The notes: generated by a model from the sequence alone, not told the origin. Numbered from the stretch's first letter, positions 12,724 to 24,516 are shown. The stretch is DNA of 64,000 nucleotides from Musa acuminata AAA Group (GCF_036884655.1 NC_088347.1:10984501-11048500); one strand, 5' to 3'. Translations and numbers: made by a program.

Positions 12724-13682
12724 TCAAGTAATTTCAAAATAAATTAGGGGGATTTCGATTACCTCATCATTGAGAGCGGTTAAGGCGTAGTTTGCCACCT
12801 CTCCTTTCTTGATTTTCTCCTCGTCTTCGGAGGAGCTCGTTTCATCCCACTTTGTGTTCTTCTTCTTTGGCCTCTTCCTTCGTTCAAGTTTATTGTTTAT
12901 TTTAGATTTTTGTTTTATAAACTTATTAAGATTTAGTGTTCGAAGTTCAAGTTCATCATTGTTCTCATCACTTGAGTCATCGCTCAAGTGGTATTCATTT
13001 CTCCGGAGTACCAGATCCTTTCTGTTCTTTGGAAGGTGATTTTGTTCATCATGTTCATCATGTGCAATGTGCACCATTTCATATGTTATCAACGAACCAA
13101 TTAGTTCTTCAAGTGGGAAGTTGTTTAGGTTTTTAGCTTCTTGTATTGCAGTTACTTTTGAATCCCACTTCTTAGAAAGAGAACGCAAAATCTTGTTTAC
13201 GAGTTCAAAATCCGAAAAACATTTTCCAAGAGCTCTTAAACTATTGACGACATCTGTGAAACGGGTGTACATGTCACCTATAGTCTTGCTTGGTTGCATT
13301 CGAAAAAGCTCAAAATCATGCAATAAAATGTTAACTTTCGAGTATTTGACTCTACTAGTTCCCTCGTGCATGATTTCAAGTGTTTGTCAAATGTCAAAAG
13401 CCGTTTCGCATATAGAAATCCGATTGAACTCATTTTTGTCCAAAGCGCAAAATAAGGCATTCATAGCATTGCGTTTAAAGAAAAATACTTCTTCTCCAAA
13501 TCCGACCATTCGTTCATCGGTTTAGAGGAAAGTTGAAAACCGTTTTCAATGATATTCCATAAATCCAAATTCATAGAAATCAAGAAAAATCTCATTCGAG
13601 TTTTCCAATAAGTGTAGTCCAATCCGTTAAACAACGGTGGACGAAAGACCGATAAGCCCTCTTGAAAGCCATGAAGAGCCAT
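12724..13682 (-). pseudogene. gag: Element A Gag (Copia type, no zinc knuckle), frameshifted
   Basis: On the minus strand the frame begins at ATG 13682 (MALHGFQEGL...), with the family block RPPLFNGLDYTYWKTRMR, and reads to about residue 73. A frame change near 13460 and a stop near 13390 follow. The frame is then open to the stop at 12724. The core has the usual Copia Gag words (FELFRMQPSxTIGDMYTRFTD, FSDFELVNKILRSL, WDSKVTAIQEAK, PLEELIGSLITYEM). An acidic-basic tail follows. The CCHC knuckle present in element B (CYECKKPGHYKSDCP) is absent: Lys/Arg-rich sequence runs straight into WDETSSSEDEE. The protein ends YFEIT, exactly as in elements C and D. Gag normally packages element RNA. Confidence 0.85.
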
Positions 13683-13718
13683 TTCTCTCGGGTGTAAATC
13701 CGAAATGAGAAATACCGG

Positions 13719-13730
13719 GCTCTGATACTA
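13719..13730 (-). promoter_or_regulatory. Primer binding site of element A (initiator Met tRNA)
   Basis: On the minus strand it reads TAGTATCAGAGC, one mismatch from TGGTATCAGAGC, the complement of the plant initiator-Met tRNA 3' end. It lies two bases from the 5' LTR. Confidence 0.85.
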
Positions 13731-13732
13731 AT

Positions 13733-15801
13733 TGTTAGGATCAAGAGCACTAAGAGGGGGGGGGGGGGGGTGAATTAGTGCAGCGGAAATCTTTCGACGA
13801 TAAAAACGTTCGAACGATAAAAACGATTTCGGTGTGAAAGCCGATTCTAAGATTACTTTAACTTAAGATCAAGCGAGATGACGTTAAAGTCAATCTATGA
13901 ATGCAGTTTGCAGTTGTGATGAAAACCAGAATATGAGCACAAACTGAAATATGATGTTCGTACGAAGAAACTAATTTACGTCTAAATGCTGATTCGTAAA
14001 TCACTTGATTAGGCGAGATGCAGCTTAAGCAAGGATATTAAGGTAGTTTGCACTTAAGATAGAAATCAAAATGTAAAGGTAAACTGAAATATTATGATCG
14101 TATGAAAAAACAGATTTACGTCTAAACGTTGATTCGGAAAGAGCAAAGCTTGAAACCCGATCGTATATGCGCAGAAAGCTGTAAGCTTTAAAGGAGGTTT
14201 GCAGTAAAGATAAAATGCTCAAAGTAAATGCAAACCAAGATTTAGAGTGGTTCGGTCAATCTTGACCTACTCCACTTTTGGCTTCCTCCACCGACAAGGT
14301 CACTGACGTCAACTAGAGGCCTTCCTTCAATAGGCGAAGGCCAACAACCCTTTTACAGTTTCATTCCTTTTCTCGGGCTTAGGAGACAACCCTTACAGAA
14401 TTTCCTTTCCTCTCTTAACAGATTAGGACTTGGAAGAAAAGAGTGAGAAGAACTTTTGGCCTTTACAACAATTTTGAGCTCTAAAAATCATAAAGCAAGA
14501 TCAAGATTTCGGTGTTAGTTCTTGCTCTTTCAGTGCTGAATTGGTGGGGTATTTATAGGCCCCAACCCAGTTTAGATTTGGAGGTTAAAACTGTCAATTC
14601 CCGGAATTCCGGGATCAAGCTGTTGCACCTCCTAACTAGAGCGGTTGCACCGCCTGGCATAGCTCGAAGACTGAGCCTCTAGGCGATGCCACCTCCTGTC
14701 AGGGGCGGTTGCACCTCCTGCCAGAGCTCGAAGACCAAGCTCAGGCGGTGCAACCTCCTGACTGAGGCGGTTGCACCGCTCAGTCAGTGCTCAGAGACCG
14801 AGCCCAAGCGGTGCCACCTCCTGTCAAGGGAGGTTGCACTGCCCAGTCTGGCTCGGAGACTGAGCCCAGGCGGTGCCACCTCCTGGCTGGGGTGGTTGCA
14901 CCACCCAGTCTCGCTCGGAGACTTAGCCCAGGCGGTGCTACCTCCTGGCTTGGGCGGTTGCACCTCCCACCAGAAATCAGGGTCCGAATGGGTTGATCCA
15001 TTCGGCCCAATTTGGGTTTTTGAGGGGCCCAGTTACCCCAAGATTAAGTTAATGGGATCACCTCCCATTTCTAACTTAATCATTGTGCTAACTACAATTT
15101 TTCCTAAGACATTTACTGCAACTTGCTCCGGTGCGTCAATCGCTTCTTCCGGCGAACTTCCGTCGATCATCCGATGAACCCTTGGTGATGCTCATACGGA
15201 CTTCCGGTAAACTCCTGGACTTGCGACGATCCACTTGGCGTGTTCCGATGAGCTTCTTTGGCAAGCTAATGGACTTATTTGATTTGTTCCCGCATAACCT
15301 CCGACGATTGTCCGAACTTCCGTCGAACTCTCGAACTCCCAATGTGATCATTGTCTTGACTACGGCGCAACTCCTGCTGCATTTCTTTCTTCTATCGTAG
15401 TTAATCCTGCACACTTAAAACAAAACTTTGATCGAGACAATTAATCCTAAATGTCCTATTTCTGTCATTGGTCCCTCGACGCTTCGTCCGATTCTTCGGC
15501 GCATCGTCCTCTCCTGCTGCCTATTGCCCAATCGGCTAGTTGACTCCGTAACGCTGATATCCTTGGCACATTACCCGCTCTTCTTGGCCCGATGCCTGAG
15601 TCCATGGCCCAAAGTCTTATGTCGATACGTCGACCGATCCACCGGCCCGACGTCTAATCTTCTGAAATGTTCCTCCAGCAAAACATAATTTTCCTGCTTT
15701 AATTGTCTCATCCTGATCGAAGCATCCTGCGTCACTCAAAACACAGATTAAATCATAAACATATATCAAGTAGTTTTATCATCAAAATACGAGATTCAAC
15801 A
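13733..15801 (-). repeat. 5' LTR of element A
   Basis: The LTR runs from TGTTAGGATC to GATTCAACA, 2,069 bp. It has the poly-G tract (15 G) flanked by GCACTAA/TTAGTGC, the minus-strand TATA box at 14550-14557 and the palindromic array at about 14620-14970. Both element A LTRs share the same layout with scattered substitutions. The sequence immediately right of it is the middle of another LTR in the opposite orientation, which shows that A inserted into that LTR. Confidence 0.9.
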
Positions 15802-17203
15802 CACCAAGGGTTCATCGGATGATCGACGGAAGTTCGTTGGAAGCTCGCCGGAAGAAGCGATTGACGCACCGGAGCAAGTTGTAGTAAATGTCTTAGGAAA
15901 TATCGTAGTTAGCACAATGATTAAGTTGGGAATGGGAGGTGATCCCATTAACTTAATCTTGGGGCAATTGGGCCCCTGAAAAACCCAAATTGGGCCGAAT
16001 GGATCAACCCATTCGGACCCTGATTTCTGCCAGGCGGTTGAACCGCCCAAGCCAGGAGGTGGCACCGCTTGGGCTAAGTCTTCGAGCGAGACTGGGCAGT
16101 GCAACCGCCCCAGCCAGGAGGTGGCACCGCTTGGGCTCAATCTCTAAGCGCGATTGGGCGGTGCAACCTCCCCTGACAGGAGGTGGCACCGCCTAAGCTC
16201 GGTCTTCGAGCTCTGGCAGGAGGTGCAACCGCCCCTGATAGGAGGTGGCACTGCCCAAAGGCTCAGTCTTCGAGCTCTGTTAGGCGGTGCAACCGCTCCA
16301 ATGAGGAGGTGCAACCGCTAGATCCCAGAATTTCGGGAATTGATAGTTTTGAGCTCCAAATTCAAACTGAGTTGGGGCCTATAAATACCGCACCTATTCA
16401 GCACTGAAAGGGCACAAAACATACACTGAAATCTTGATCTTGTTCTGTGATTTTTAGAGCTCAAAATTGTTGTAATGGCCAAAAGTTCTTCTCCCTCTTT
16501 TCTTCCAAGTTCTGAGCTTTAAAGAGAGGAGAAAAAATTCTGTAAGGGTTGTCTCCTAAGCCCGTCAAAAGGAGTGAAACTGTAAAAGGTTGGTTGGCCT
16601 TCGCCTATTGAAGGAAGCCCTCTAGTTGACGTCGGTGACCTCGTAAGTGGAGGAAGCCAAAAGTGGAGTAGGTCAAGATTGACCGAACCACTCTAAATCT
16701 CGGTTTGCATTTACTTTGAGCATATTAACTTTACTGCAAACCTCCTCTAAATCTTACTGATTTCTGCGCATATACGATCGGGTTTCAAGCTTTGCACTTT
16801 CCAAATCGGCGTTTAGACGTAAATCAGCTTTATCATATGATCATCATATTTCTGTTTGCGTTTACGTTTTGATTTCTATCATAACTGCAAACTACCTTTA
16901 TATCCTTGCTTAAACTGCATCTCGCTTGATCAAGTGATTTACGAATCAGTATTTAGACGTAAATCAATTTTTTCATACGAATATCATATTTCAGTTTGCG
17001 CCTACTATCTGATTAGAATCAGAACTGCAAACTGCATTTATATCTTTGCTGCATCTCGCTTAAACAAAAGTTAAAGTGATTTACGAATTGGCTTTCTTAC
17101 CAAAATCACTTTTAACGAACGAACGCAGTTTTTATTTTTCGTAGAAGGCTTTCCGCTGCACTAATTCAACCCCCCCCCCCTCTTAGTGCTCTTGATCCTA
17201 ACA
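15802..17203 (+). repeat. 5' LTR of element B (5' part displaced by element A)
   Basis: It begins abruptly inside the CCGGAAG-rich part of the LTR and ends ...GATCCTAACA. The palindromic array is at about 16025-16320, the TATA box (TATAAATA) at 16380-16387, and the poly-C tract (11 C) sits between GCACTAA and TTAGTGC. The missing U3 start should lie left of element A, outside the window. Confidence 0.88.
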
Positions 17204-17205
17204 AT

Positions 17206-17217
17206 TGGTATCAGAGC
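17206..17217 (+). promoter_or_regulatory. Primer binding site of element B
   Basis: A perfect TGGTATCAGAGC lies two bases after the LTR end. It is complementary to the 3' end of plant initiator-Met tRNA, as is usual for Copia elements. Confidence 0.92.
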
Positions 17218-17253
17218 TGGGTTAACTCTCAAATGGATTAAAACCCAAGAGAG

Positions 17254-18853
17254 ATGGCATACGCCGGAAACCAAGATGGCCATTCTATTACACGACCACC
17301 CATGTTCAATGGGACGGACAACACCTATTGGAAGACCCGAATGAGGATCTTTCTTATTTCTATGGATTTTGCACTTTGGAATCTTGTCGAAAATGGATTT
17401 TCGAAGTCTTCTCTTCCAATAATCGATTGGAATGAATTGGAGAAGAAGGCTTTCGCTTTTAATGCAAAGGCTATGAATGCCTTATTTTGTACGTTTGATA
17501 AAAAACGAGTTCAACCGTGTTTCGGTTTGTGAAACCACATTTGATATTTGGCACACACTCAAAGTGACTCACGAATGCACAAGTAGAGTAAAATAGTCAA
17601 AAATCAATCTTTTGTTACATTCTTTCGAACTTTTCCGGATGAAACCGAGTGAGACTATTGGTGACATGTTTACCCGTTTCACGGATGTCATCAATGGTCT
17701 AAAAGGACTCAGAAAAAGTTTTTCGGATTTTGAGCTCGTAAATAAGATTATAAGATCCCTTCATAAGAGTTGGGATCCTAAAGTCACTGCTATTCAAGGG
17801 GCGAAAGATCTAAACAACTTCCCTCTTAAAGAACTAATTGGGTCATTAATGACCTACGAGATGACTTGCAAAGCTCATGAAGAGCAAGAAGACATCCTTC
17901 CAAAGAACAGGAAGGATATGACACTTAGAACTTCAGAAGATCACTTGAGAGAAAACTCAAGTGATGAGGACTATGACGATAACACAGTCCTCATTAAAAG
18001 AAAATTTTCTAACAAGAAAATTTAAAAAATTCATTAAAAGAAAAAAGTTTAAGAATGACACAAAAAAGAAACTTGAACCCAAGAATGACCAAGTTATTTG
18101 CTATGAGTGCAAGAAGCCGGGACACTACAAGAGTGATTGTCCCTAAGTCAAAAAGAGAACATCAAAGAAGAAGGCGCTCAAAGCAACATGGGATGACTCG
18201 AGCGTGTCCGAAGAAGAGGAGTTCAACACCGAGCAAGTTGCTCATTACGCCTTAATGGCCATCGGAAAAGAGGTAACGAATTTAATAGATGCAGATTTAT
18301 CATTTGATGAATTATTAAATGCCTTCCATGACTTATTTGATGAATGCAAGATTATTAGTAGAAAATACAAATTGCTAAAAAGGAGCATGATAGTCTTACT
18401 TGTAATTTCGATAAGTTAAGGACTGAACATCATGATAGTTTAGATTCATGCATAAAATGCCATGATCTAGAAACTCTCCAAAAGGAAAACTTGCTACTTA
18501 AGGACACCTTGAAGAAATTCGAGGTTGGTAGCAAGTCCTTGAACATGATCCTTGCAAACAAGGGTCACGTTCCCAAAAGAAGTGGAATTGGATTTGTGAG
18601 AAGTCCTCACCAAAATCCAACCACCTTCATAAAAGGCCCCATCTTTCATGTTCAACACCAAAGCAAATGCAACTTTTATTGCAAACTTGGACACAAAATG
18701 CATTATTGTCCATTCAAGAAAATTAGTCCAAACAAATTAATTTAGGTTCCTAAAGGAACCATGATAAATTCTGTGCAACATGATAAACAATATAGATCTA
18801 TTTTTGAGGCACCCAAAAGAAAATGGGTACCTAAAGATCATCCTTTCTTGTAA
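17254..18853 (+). pseudogene. gag: Element B Gag with CCHC zinc knuckle and coiled coil, broken
   Basis: The frame starts at ATG 17254 (MAYAGNQDG). The Copia Gag block MFNGTDNTYWKTRMR follows, then the UBN2-like core (FELFRMKPSETIGDMFTRF, WDPKVTAIQGAKDLNNFPL). It has a frameshift near 17505, a stop near 17596 and further frame changes near 18025 and 18145. The zinc knuckle CYECKKPGHYKSDCP is at about 18100-18145. A predicted coiled-coil region (LFDECKIISRKYKLLKK..., about 18325-18530) and a second Cys/His cluster (CNFYCKLGHKMHYCP, about 18669-18713) follow. The long Gag with coiled coil is typical of Sireviruses. The frame ends after KWVPKDHPFL, where pol would normally continue. Confidence 0.85.
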
Positions 18854-19330
18854 AGACATAAAACATCTTAATCTGGGAGCAAGAAATATTATCCTGCTCT
18901 TTAGATTCTCGATATTCAAGACCCAAGATCCAAAAAGAACTTGCGATGCTCTCTAGCCTAAATAACAGAAGAGGATTAGAAAATTAAAATTACAAATGCG
19001 ATATAGATACAATCCTATTTGATCTCTCAGAATTGGAAACCCATGATTCTCACTTCACATATCCTCTAAATTTTCGAACTCATTGATTTCATCCGTTCGT
19101 TACTTTCGAGTCCAACTATATCTTGAACTTACTAAGTTTTTCATAAACTTGCAAGACCTGAACAATCTGTCACAAACATGTGCACGACATTTAGAGTATG
19201 CATGTCACAAGATCTATCTTGATCATGCAAAATTTCTTATCTTACAATAAAAATTCTTACGTAATTACGTAAGTAAAGTTGATTGCTCTGAATGAAAATT
19301 CTTCTAAAGTCAAAAACATTCAAATCAGAT
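18854..19330 (+). other. Non-coding junction sequence after element B gag
   Basis: This is AT-rich sequence without a recognisable gene. It marks where protease and integrase should have been. I cannot tell whether it is a relic of pol or imported sequence. Confidence 0.45.
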
Positions 19331-20605
19331 TACACTGCAGTTAGAACAAGTGCTCACTGCCTGCAGGCGGTGGCACCGCCCTAGCTGGAGGTAGCACCTC
19401 CGGCTGTCACGTGTTGCAAGCGGTTGCACCGCCCCAGCCAGCGGTGCAACCGCCCGCAACTCTGCCTCTTTTTAACCCGAGCTAGGGCCGGCGGTGGAAC
19501 CGACCCCAACTCACTCCCTTTCCCTTTATACTCTTCCAAAGCTTCGCCACCTCCGTTTCACCCCTCATAGCATCCCAAATACTCATAATTTTGAAGCAAA
19601 AGATCAACAATCTCTCATTCTATTGAAGATCTCACTAAGGTATTCTCTAAGAACCCCTTAAATTCTGTTTTTGATTCATTTACTCTTGCTCATCATTACT
19701 ATCCTCTTAAATAGCAGTAGTTATAGAGTCTAGAAGATTCTCAAGGGACAAAGGGAAGAGGAGATTAGTGGATGATTTTGATCTTACCCTTTTCGATTCA
19801 AAATATCATGCTGAAAAGTTTTCCTCTTTTAAACTTAGGAGTGTCAATAAGGGAAAACATGTAGATTTAAATGAACTAAGAGACTTAGAGACAATCCAAT
19901 GATTTGCAAACTTAGATCTACTCCCTATTTTACAAATTAGTGAACCCATCTATCCAAGTCTTGTTAGATTGTTTTACAACAATATACAAGTTGATGAAGA
20001 AGAAAGAATATCTACCTATCTCTTAGGACAACATATCTCCATTACGAGTAAATTCATTTGCGATATGATAGGCATTCCCATAAAAAATAGAGGATTCTAC
20101 TTTAGAGGATCATGGGATGATGAAACTGTTGGGACAACATATGTTGAAGCCTTAGGAACAATTTTAGGAACAATTTTAGGAACAATGTTCCTAAAAGTGG
20201 TGAACATCTACTGCCACTAAACCTTAAGGTACTTCATCATATCCTAACTAGCATCATTCTCCCTAAACAATACCATCATGATGAAGTAAGCCAATTAGAA
20301 TTAGGAACTATGTATTGGATCATGAAAGGACATGACATCTATCTTGGTTATCTTATCCAGCAAAACATGTTAGAACTATCTAAGAAAGACATGATGCTTC
20401 CATATGGTGGTATAATCACTAGAATACTGAAAGGCTACGATATTCCAATACCACTAGAAGAAGAAGTAATAAAAGTAAATAGGTTTAGCATAATAAATAA
20501 AAATCTACTTCACCGATTAAGATGTGTTTATAGGAACGGTAACTGGGTTAGAATGCCTAGAAGAACCGATCCCCCTCAACCTGAACCAGAACCAGAAACA
20601 CTAGT
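19331..20605 (+). pseudogene. Putative plant transposon protein domain, captured in element B
   Basis: A GC-rich stretch with the same palindromes as the LTR arrays (about 19360-19460) leads into a frame that can be read from about 19711. It has one stop near 19900 and a frameshift near 20190-20215. The protein has a basic start (RRFSRDKGKRRLVDDFD), then LLPILQISEPIYPSLVRLFYNN, ISITSKFICDMIGIP and later YWIMKGHDIYLGYLIQQNM. This pattern resembles the 'putative plant transposon protein' domain found in many plant retroelement ORFs. The assignment is from pattern memory. It ends in a Pro/Glu tail (PPQPEPEPE) fused in frame to the RT remnant. Confidence 0.5.
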
Positions 20606-20873
20606 CTTTAGGGGTATGATAAGAAGTTTACTTTACCTCATTGCAACTAGACCAGATATCATGTTCAGTGTAGGACTTTGTACTAGATTTCAATCAAACC
20701 CTAAGATATCTCATCTCAAAGCAGTTAAAAGAATACTTAGATATCTTAATTGTACCACAAATCTAGGATTATGGTACCGAAAATCAGAGAATCTTGAGTT
20801 AATTGCTTATGCTGATGCAGACTTTGCTGGTTGTAGACTAGATAGAAAAAGCACATCAAGAACATGTCAATTT
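20606..20873 (+). pseudogene. pol: Element B reverse transcriptase end and RNase H start
   Basis: The frame reads FRGMIRSLLYLIATRPDI, FSVGLCTRFQSNPK, LKAVKRILRYLNCT, GLWYRKSENLELIAYADADFAG and DRKSTSRTCQF. This is the standard end of Copia RT and the start of RNase H (first Asp in ADADFAG). It is broken by the solo LTR at 20874 and resumes at 22937. The RT catalytic YVDD region is absent upstream. Confidence 0.88.
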
Positions 20874-22931
20874 TGTTAGGATCTAGAGCACTAAGAGGGG
20901 GGGGTGAATTAGTGCAGCGGAAATCTTACAGCAATTTAAAACCGAAAGGTGCGTTCGTTCAATAAAATCTATTATGATGCAAAAGCCGATTCACAGTTTG
21001 TATTTAAGCGCTGTTTGCGTCTAAGCGCAGATTGCGTCTAAGAGCAGTTTACGTCTAAACGCAGTTTGAGTCTAAACGCAGTTTTACGTCTAAACTCAGT
21101 TTTACGTCTAAACGCAGTTTTACGTCAAAACACAGTTTTACGTCAAAACGTAGTTTTACGTCTATACGCAGTTTTGCGTCTGAACGCAGTTTTACGTCTG
21201 AACGCAGTTTTACGTCTAAACGCAGTTTCGCGTCTGAACGCAGTTTTGCGTCTAAATGTGGTTTTGCGTCTAAACACAGTTTTGCGTCTAAACGCAGTTT
21301 TACGTCTAAACGCAGAAACTGAACTTTGAAAATCTTTTTGTGAATGTGCAGAAAGCAGTTCGCAGTTATGAATGGAATCAAAGCGTAAGCGTAAACTGCG
21401 ATGTAAAGATCGTACGAAAATACCGATTTACGTCTCAATGCAGATTCGGAAAGATCTGAACTTAGAGAATCGTTCGTAAAAGCGCAGAGGGCAGTAGCTA
21501 TGTAGGAGGTTTGCAGTAATGATAAAGTGCTAAAAAATAAACGCAAACCAGAGATTTAGAGTGGTTCGGTCAGTCTTGACCTACTCCACTTTTGGCTTCC
21601 TCCATCGATGAGGTTGCCGACGTCAACTAGAGGCCTTCCTTCAATAGGCGAAGGCCAACTGCCCTTTTACAGTTTCTTTCCTTTTGACAGGCTAAGGAGA
21701 CAACCTTTACAGATCCTTTCTCTCCTCTCTTTACAACTCAAGACTTTGAAGAACAGAAAGAGGAGAACTTTTGGACTTTACACAATTTTGAGCTTTTAGA
21801 ATCACAGAAAAGATCAAGAATTCGGAGTGGATCTATATCTCTTCTGTGCTGAATGGGTGGGGTATTTATAGGCCCCAACCCAGTTCAATTTTGGAGCTCA
21901 AAACGATCAAATCCCGGAATTCCGGGATCAGGCGGTTGCACCTCTTGACTGGAGAGGTTGCACCGCCTGGCAGAGCTCGAAGACTGAGCTCAGGCGGATG
22001 CACCTCTCTGTCAGGGGTGGTTGCACCTTTCTGCCAGAGCTCGAAGACCGAGCTCAGGCAGTGCATCTCCTGACCAGAGAGGTTGCACCTTTCTGCCAGA
22101 GGTGGTTGCACCTCTCTGCTAGAGCTCGAAGACCAAGCTCAGGCGATGCATCTCCTATCCAGAGAGGTTGCACCTCTCTGCCAGAGCTCGATGACCGAGC
22201 TCGGTGGTTGCACCTCTTGGCAGAGCTCGAAACTTGAGCTCTGGCGGTGCTACCTCTTGATAGAGGAGGTTGCACCGCCCAGTCTCGCTTGGAGACTGAG
22301 CCCTGGGCGGTTGCACCTCTTGGCTGGGGCGGTTGCACCGCCCAGTCTCGCTGGGAGACATAGCCTGGGCGGTTGCACCTCTTGGCTGGGGCGGTTACAC
22401 CGCCCACAGCAACTTGGGTCCGAATGGGTTGAACCATTCGACCCAATCTGAGTTCTTCAGGGGCCGAATTGCCCCAGGATTAAGCTAATGGGATCACCTC
22501 CCATTTCTAACTTAATCAACGTGCTAACTACGATTAAATCTAAGACAATTTCTACAGCTTTGCTTCGGTACGTCAATCGCTTCTTCCTGCGAGTTTCCGA
22601 CGAACTTCCGTCGATCATCCGATGAACCCTCGGTGATGCTTCTGCGGACTTCTGGCAAACTCCTGGATTTTACGACGATCCACTTGGCGAGTTCCGACGA
22701 GCTTCGCTTGGCAAGCTTCCGGACTTCTCGGATCTGTTCTGGCAGAACCTCCGACGACCGTCCGAACTTCCGTCGAACTCTCGAACTCCCAATGTGATCA
22801 TGATCTTGACTCCGGCGCAACTCCTGCTGCTTGTCTGACTTTCATCGTAGTTAATCCTGCACACTTATCTCAACACATAGATTAGACAACAAATGACAAT
22901 TGACTTCATCATCAAAATCCGAGATTCAACA
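20874..22931 (-). mobile_element. Solo LTR (minus) inserted in the RNase H domain of element B
   Basis: It is 2,058 bp, TGTTAGGATC to GATTCAACA, and flanked by a perfect 5-bp TSD AATTT (20869-20873 and 22932-22936). The minus-strand TATA box is at 21863-21870, the palindromic array at about 21920-22405 and the poly-G tract has 8 G. It carries an 18-bp tandem array (about 21005-21315) that is absent from the LTRs of elements A and D. Confidence 0.93.
21005..21315. repeat. 18-bp tandem array in LTR U5 (CAGTTTTACGTCTAAACG)
   Basis: There are about 18 copies of an 18-bp unit (some 17 bp) with scattered changes. Because 18 is a multiple of three, both strands give long open frames of repeated hexapeptides. 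I do not regard these as proteins. Confidence 0.9.
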
Positions 22932-22936
22932 AATTT

Positions 22937-23310
22937 TTAGGACATGCCCTTGTTTCCTGATCATCTAAGAAACAAAACTCGGTTGCACTATCAACAACCG
23001 AAGCTGAATATATTGCAGCAAGTGCATGCTGTGCACAAGTTATATCGATGAAAAACACCTTAGAAGATTATAAAATTCATCCTAAAAATATTTCCATTAA
23101 ATGTGATAACACAAGTGCAATATGCTTAACGAAAAATCCTATACAGCACTCAAGAACAAAACATATTGATATTAGACATCACTTTATATGAGATCATGTT
23201 ACTAATCATAATGTAATCATAGAATTCATTGATACTAAACATCAACTAGCTGATATTTTTACAAAACCTCTAAGTGAAGAAAAATTTGATTTCATAGAAG
23301 AGAATTAGGA
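22937..23310 (+). pseudogene. pol: Element B RNase H end (after solo LTR)
   Basis: The reading frame continues from 20873: FLGHALVS, a stop, then SVALSTTEAEYIAAS, IKCDNTSAICLTKNP, RTKHIDIRHHF and IEFIDTKHQLADIFTKPL. The Glu of TEAEYIA, the Asp of KCDNTSA and the HIDIRHHF block are the conserved RNase H residues. It ends with EEN and a stop near 23308. Two in-frame stops make it non-functional. Confidence 0.9.
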
Positions 23311-24516
23311 ATGTTGATGTGTCCGAATACATAAACTAGTTAAAATTATTTTTCGGACTTTATTGAATGATCAAATCACTTGACTGCCATTACATGCCTA
23401 AATAACATGTTGGAAATTATGTGTTGAATACAAAAATTTCCATAACAATAAGCATGTTTTGTCTTCATGATTGTATAACATAGTCTTGTCTGAATGCATG
23501 AAAGTGTTAATTTCATTTTCGGATTCGCTTAACAATTGGTATCCTAAAAATTAAATTTCCTCATACACTTATTATATGAAAAATATTTTTCTAAAATGGA
23601 TTTGATGAAATGATTCCTGCTTATGAATTCCATCTTGAAATATGGATGATAGTGTTTTTACTTGCAAAGATTTGTTTCACATACATATCTTGATACTTGT
23701 AAAAATGAAGCATGATTTAATCTCTCATCGACTTTAACTTCATGAGTTGATCTCTCATCGGTTTTAACTTCACTCAAAGTAAACTAACAAATAGCTGGTA
23801 TCATAAATGGCCTTCCTCCTTCATGCAAAAAGATTATAACAAATAAAAAGGAAGAAGTATTCAAAGCGATCTACAATTGATTTCCTATCACTTACTATTG
23901 GAAAATAACTTGAACCTAGTAAAGGCATGAACGACTATCACACTTATGCTCAAAATTTACTTATATTGTTCTCCTGGTATCACAACTACCATGCTTTTTG
24001 TTGATGACAAAGGGGGAGAAATATATGAGTATTAATGCCATGCTTGCATCACCAAGAGATATATGAATAGATGCTATGATTGCTATAATCTACATTATGC
24101 CTTGTTTGTATCGTGTCAAGATATCAAAAAACTTGCATCGTAATTTTACGTATTGATATCTTACCATATGATGAAATGCTATAATTGCTAAAACATTTGA
24201 AATGTGTGCATCATGTAATGATATCAAAATCTTACTTCACAGTTTTACATGTTGATATATGATGAATTGCTACTATTACCATCATTCAAACTTGTAATGT
24301 AAAATTTGAAAATGAATGTCAAGCCTTGACATCATCTTCAGAGAGATACATCATGATGGGAATCATGATAGGAGTATTGATAAGTTTAAATGATTTTAAC
24401 TTATCAATATGTCTCTCGAATTCTAAGGGTTTGAATTCAAGAATGACTTATCTCAAGTATGGCATATAGATAGGGGGAGTTAAGGTTAACTCCATTATCA
24501 ATTGATTGTCATCATC
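23311..24516 (+). other. Non-coding tail of element B with several purine tracts
   Basis: There is no gene. Purine tracts similar to the PPT occur at about 24006-24020 (ATGACAAAGGGGGAGAA) and about 24471-24480. Repeated tracts before the 3' LTR are a known Sirevirus trait. Confidence 0.6.

Larger units (their letters stand above)
1..15801 (-). mobile_element. Element A: gag-only Copia-type LTR retrotransposon, minus strand
   Basis: Reading on the minus strand, the order is 5' LTR (13733-15801), PBS (13719-13730), gag (12724-13682), a long AT-rich non-coding stretch, a polypurine tract (1996-2009) and the 3' LTR (1-1995, cut by the window edge). Removing a nested solo LTR (4542-6152) and a nested LINE (6504-12464) leaves about 4.1 kb of internal sequence. 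No protease, integrase, reverse transcriptase or RNase H motif is visible in it, so the element is inferred to be non-autonomous. It sits inside the 5' LTR of element B, because the B LTR sequence starts abruptly at 15802. The left TSD is outside the window. Confidence 0.85.

Noticed and set aside
12809..13525. Plus-strand ORFs opposite element A gag
   Set aside because: They are antisense to the Gag, Ser/Phe-rich as expected from its acidic and Lys-rich tail, and the same shadows appear opposite element G gag.
18494..18703. Minus-strand ORF over element B gag
   Set aside because: Antisense shadow of the Gag region with the second Cys/His cluster.
21055..21546. Long ORFs of repeated RLNAVL or LDAKLR hexapeptides
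   Set aside because: They come from the 18-bp array, whose unit is a multiple of three, so frames stay open by chance on both strands.
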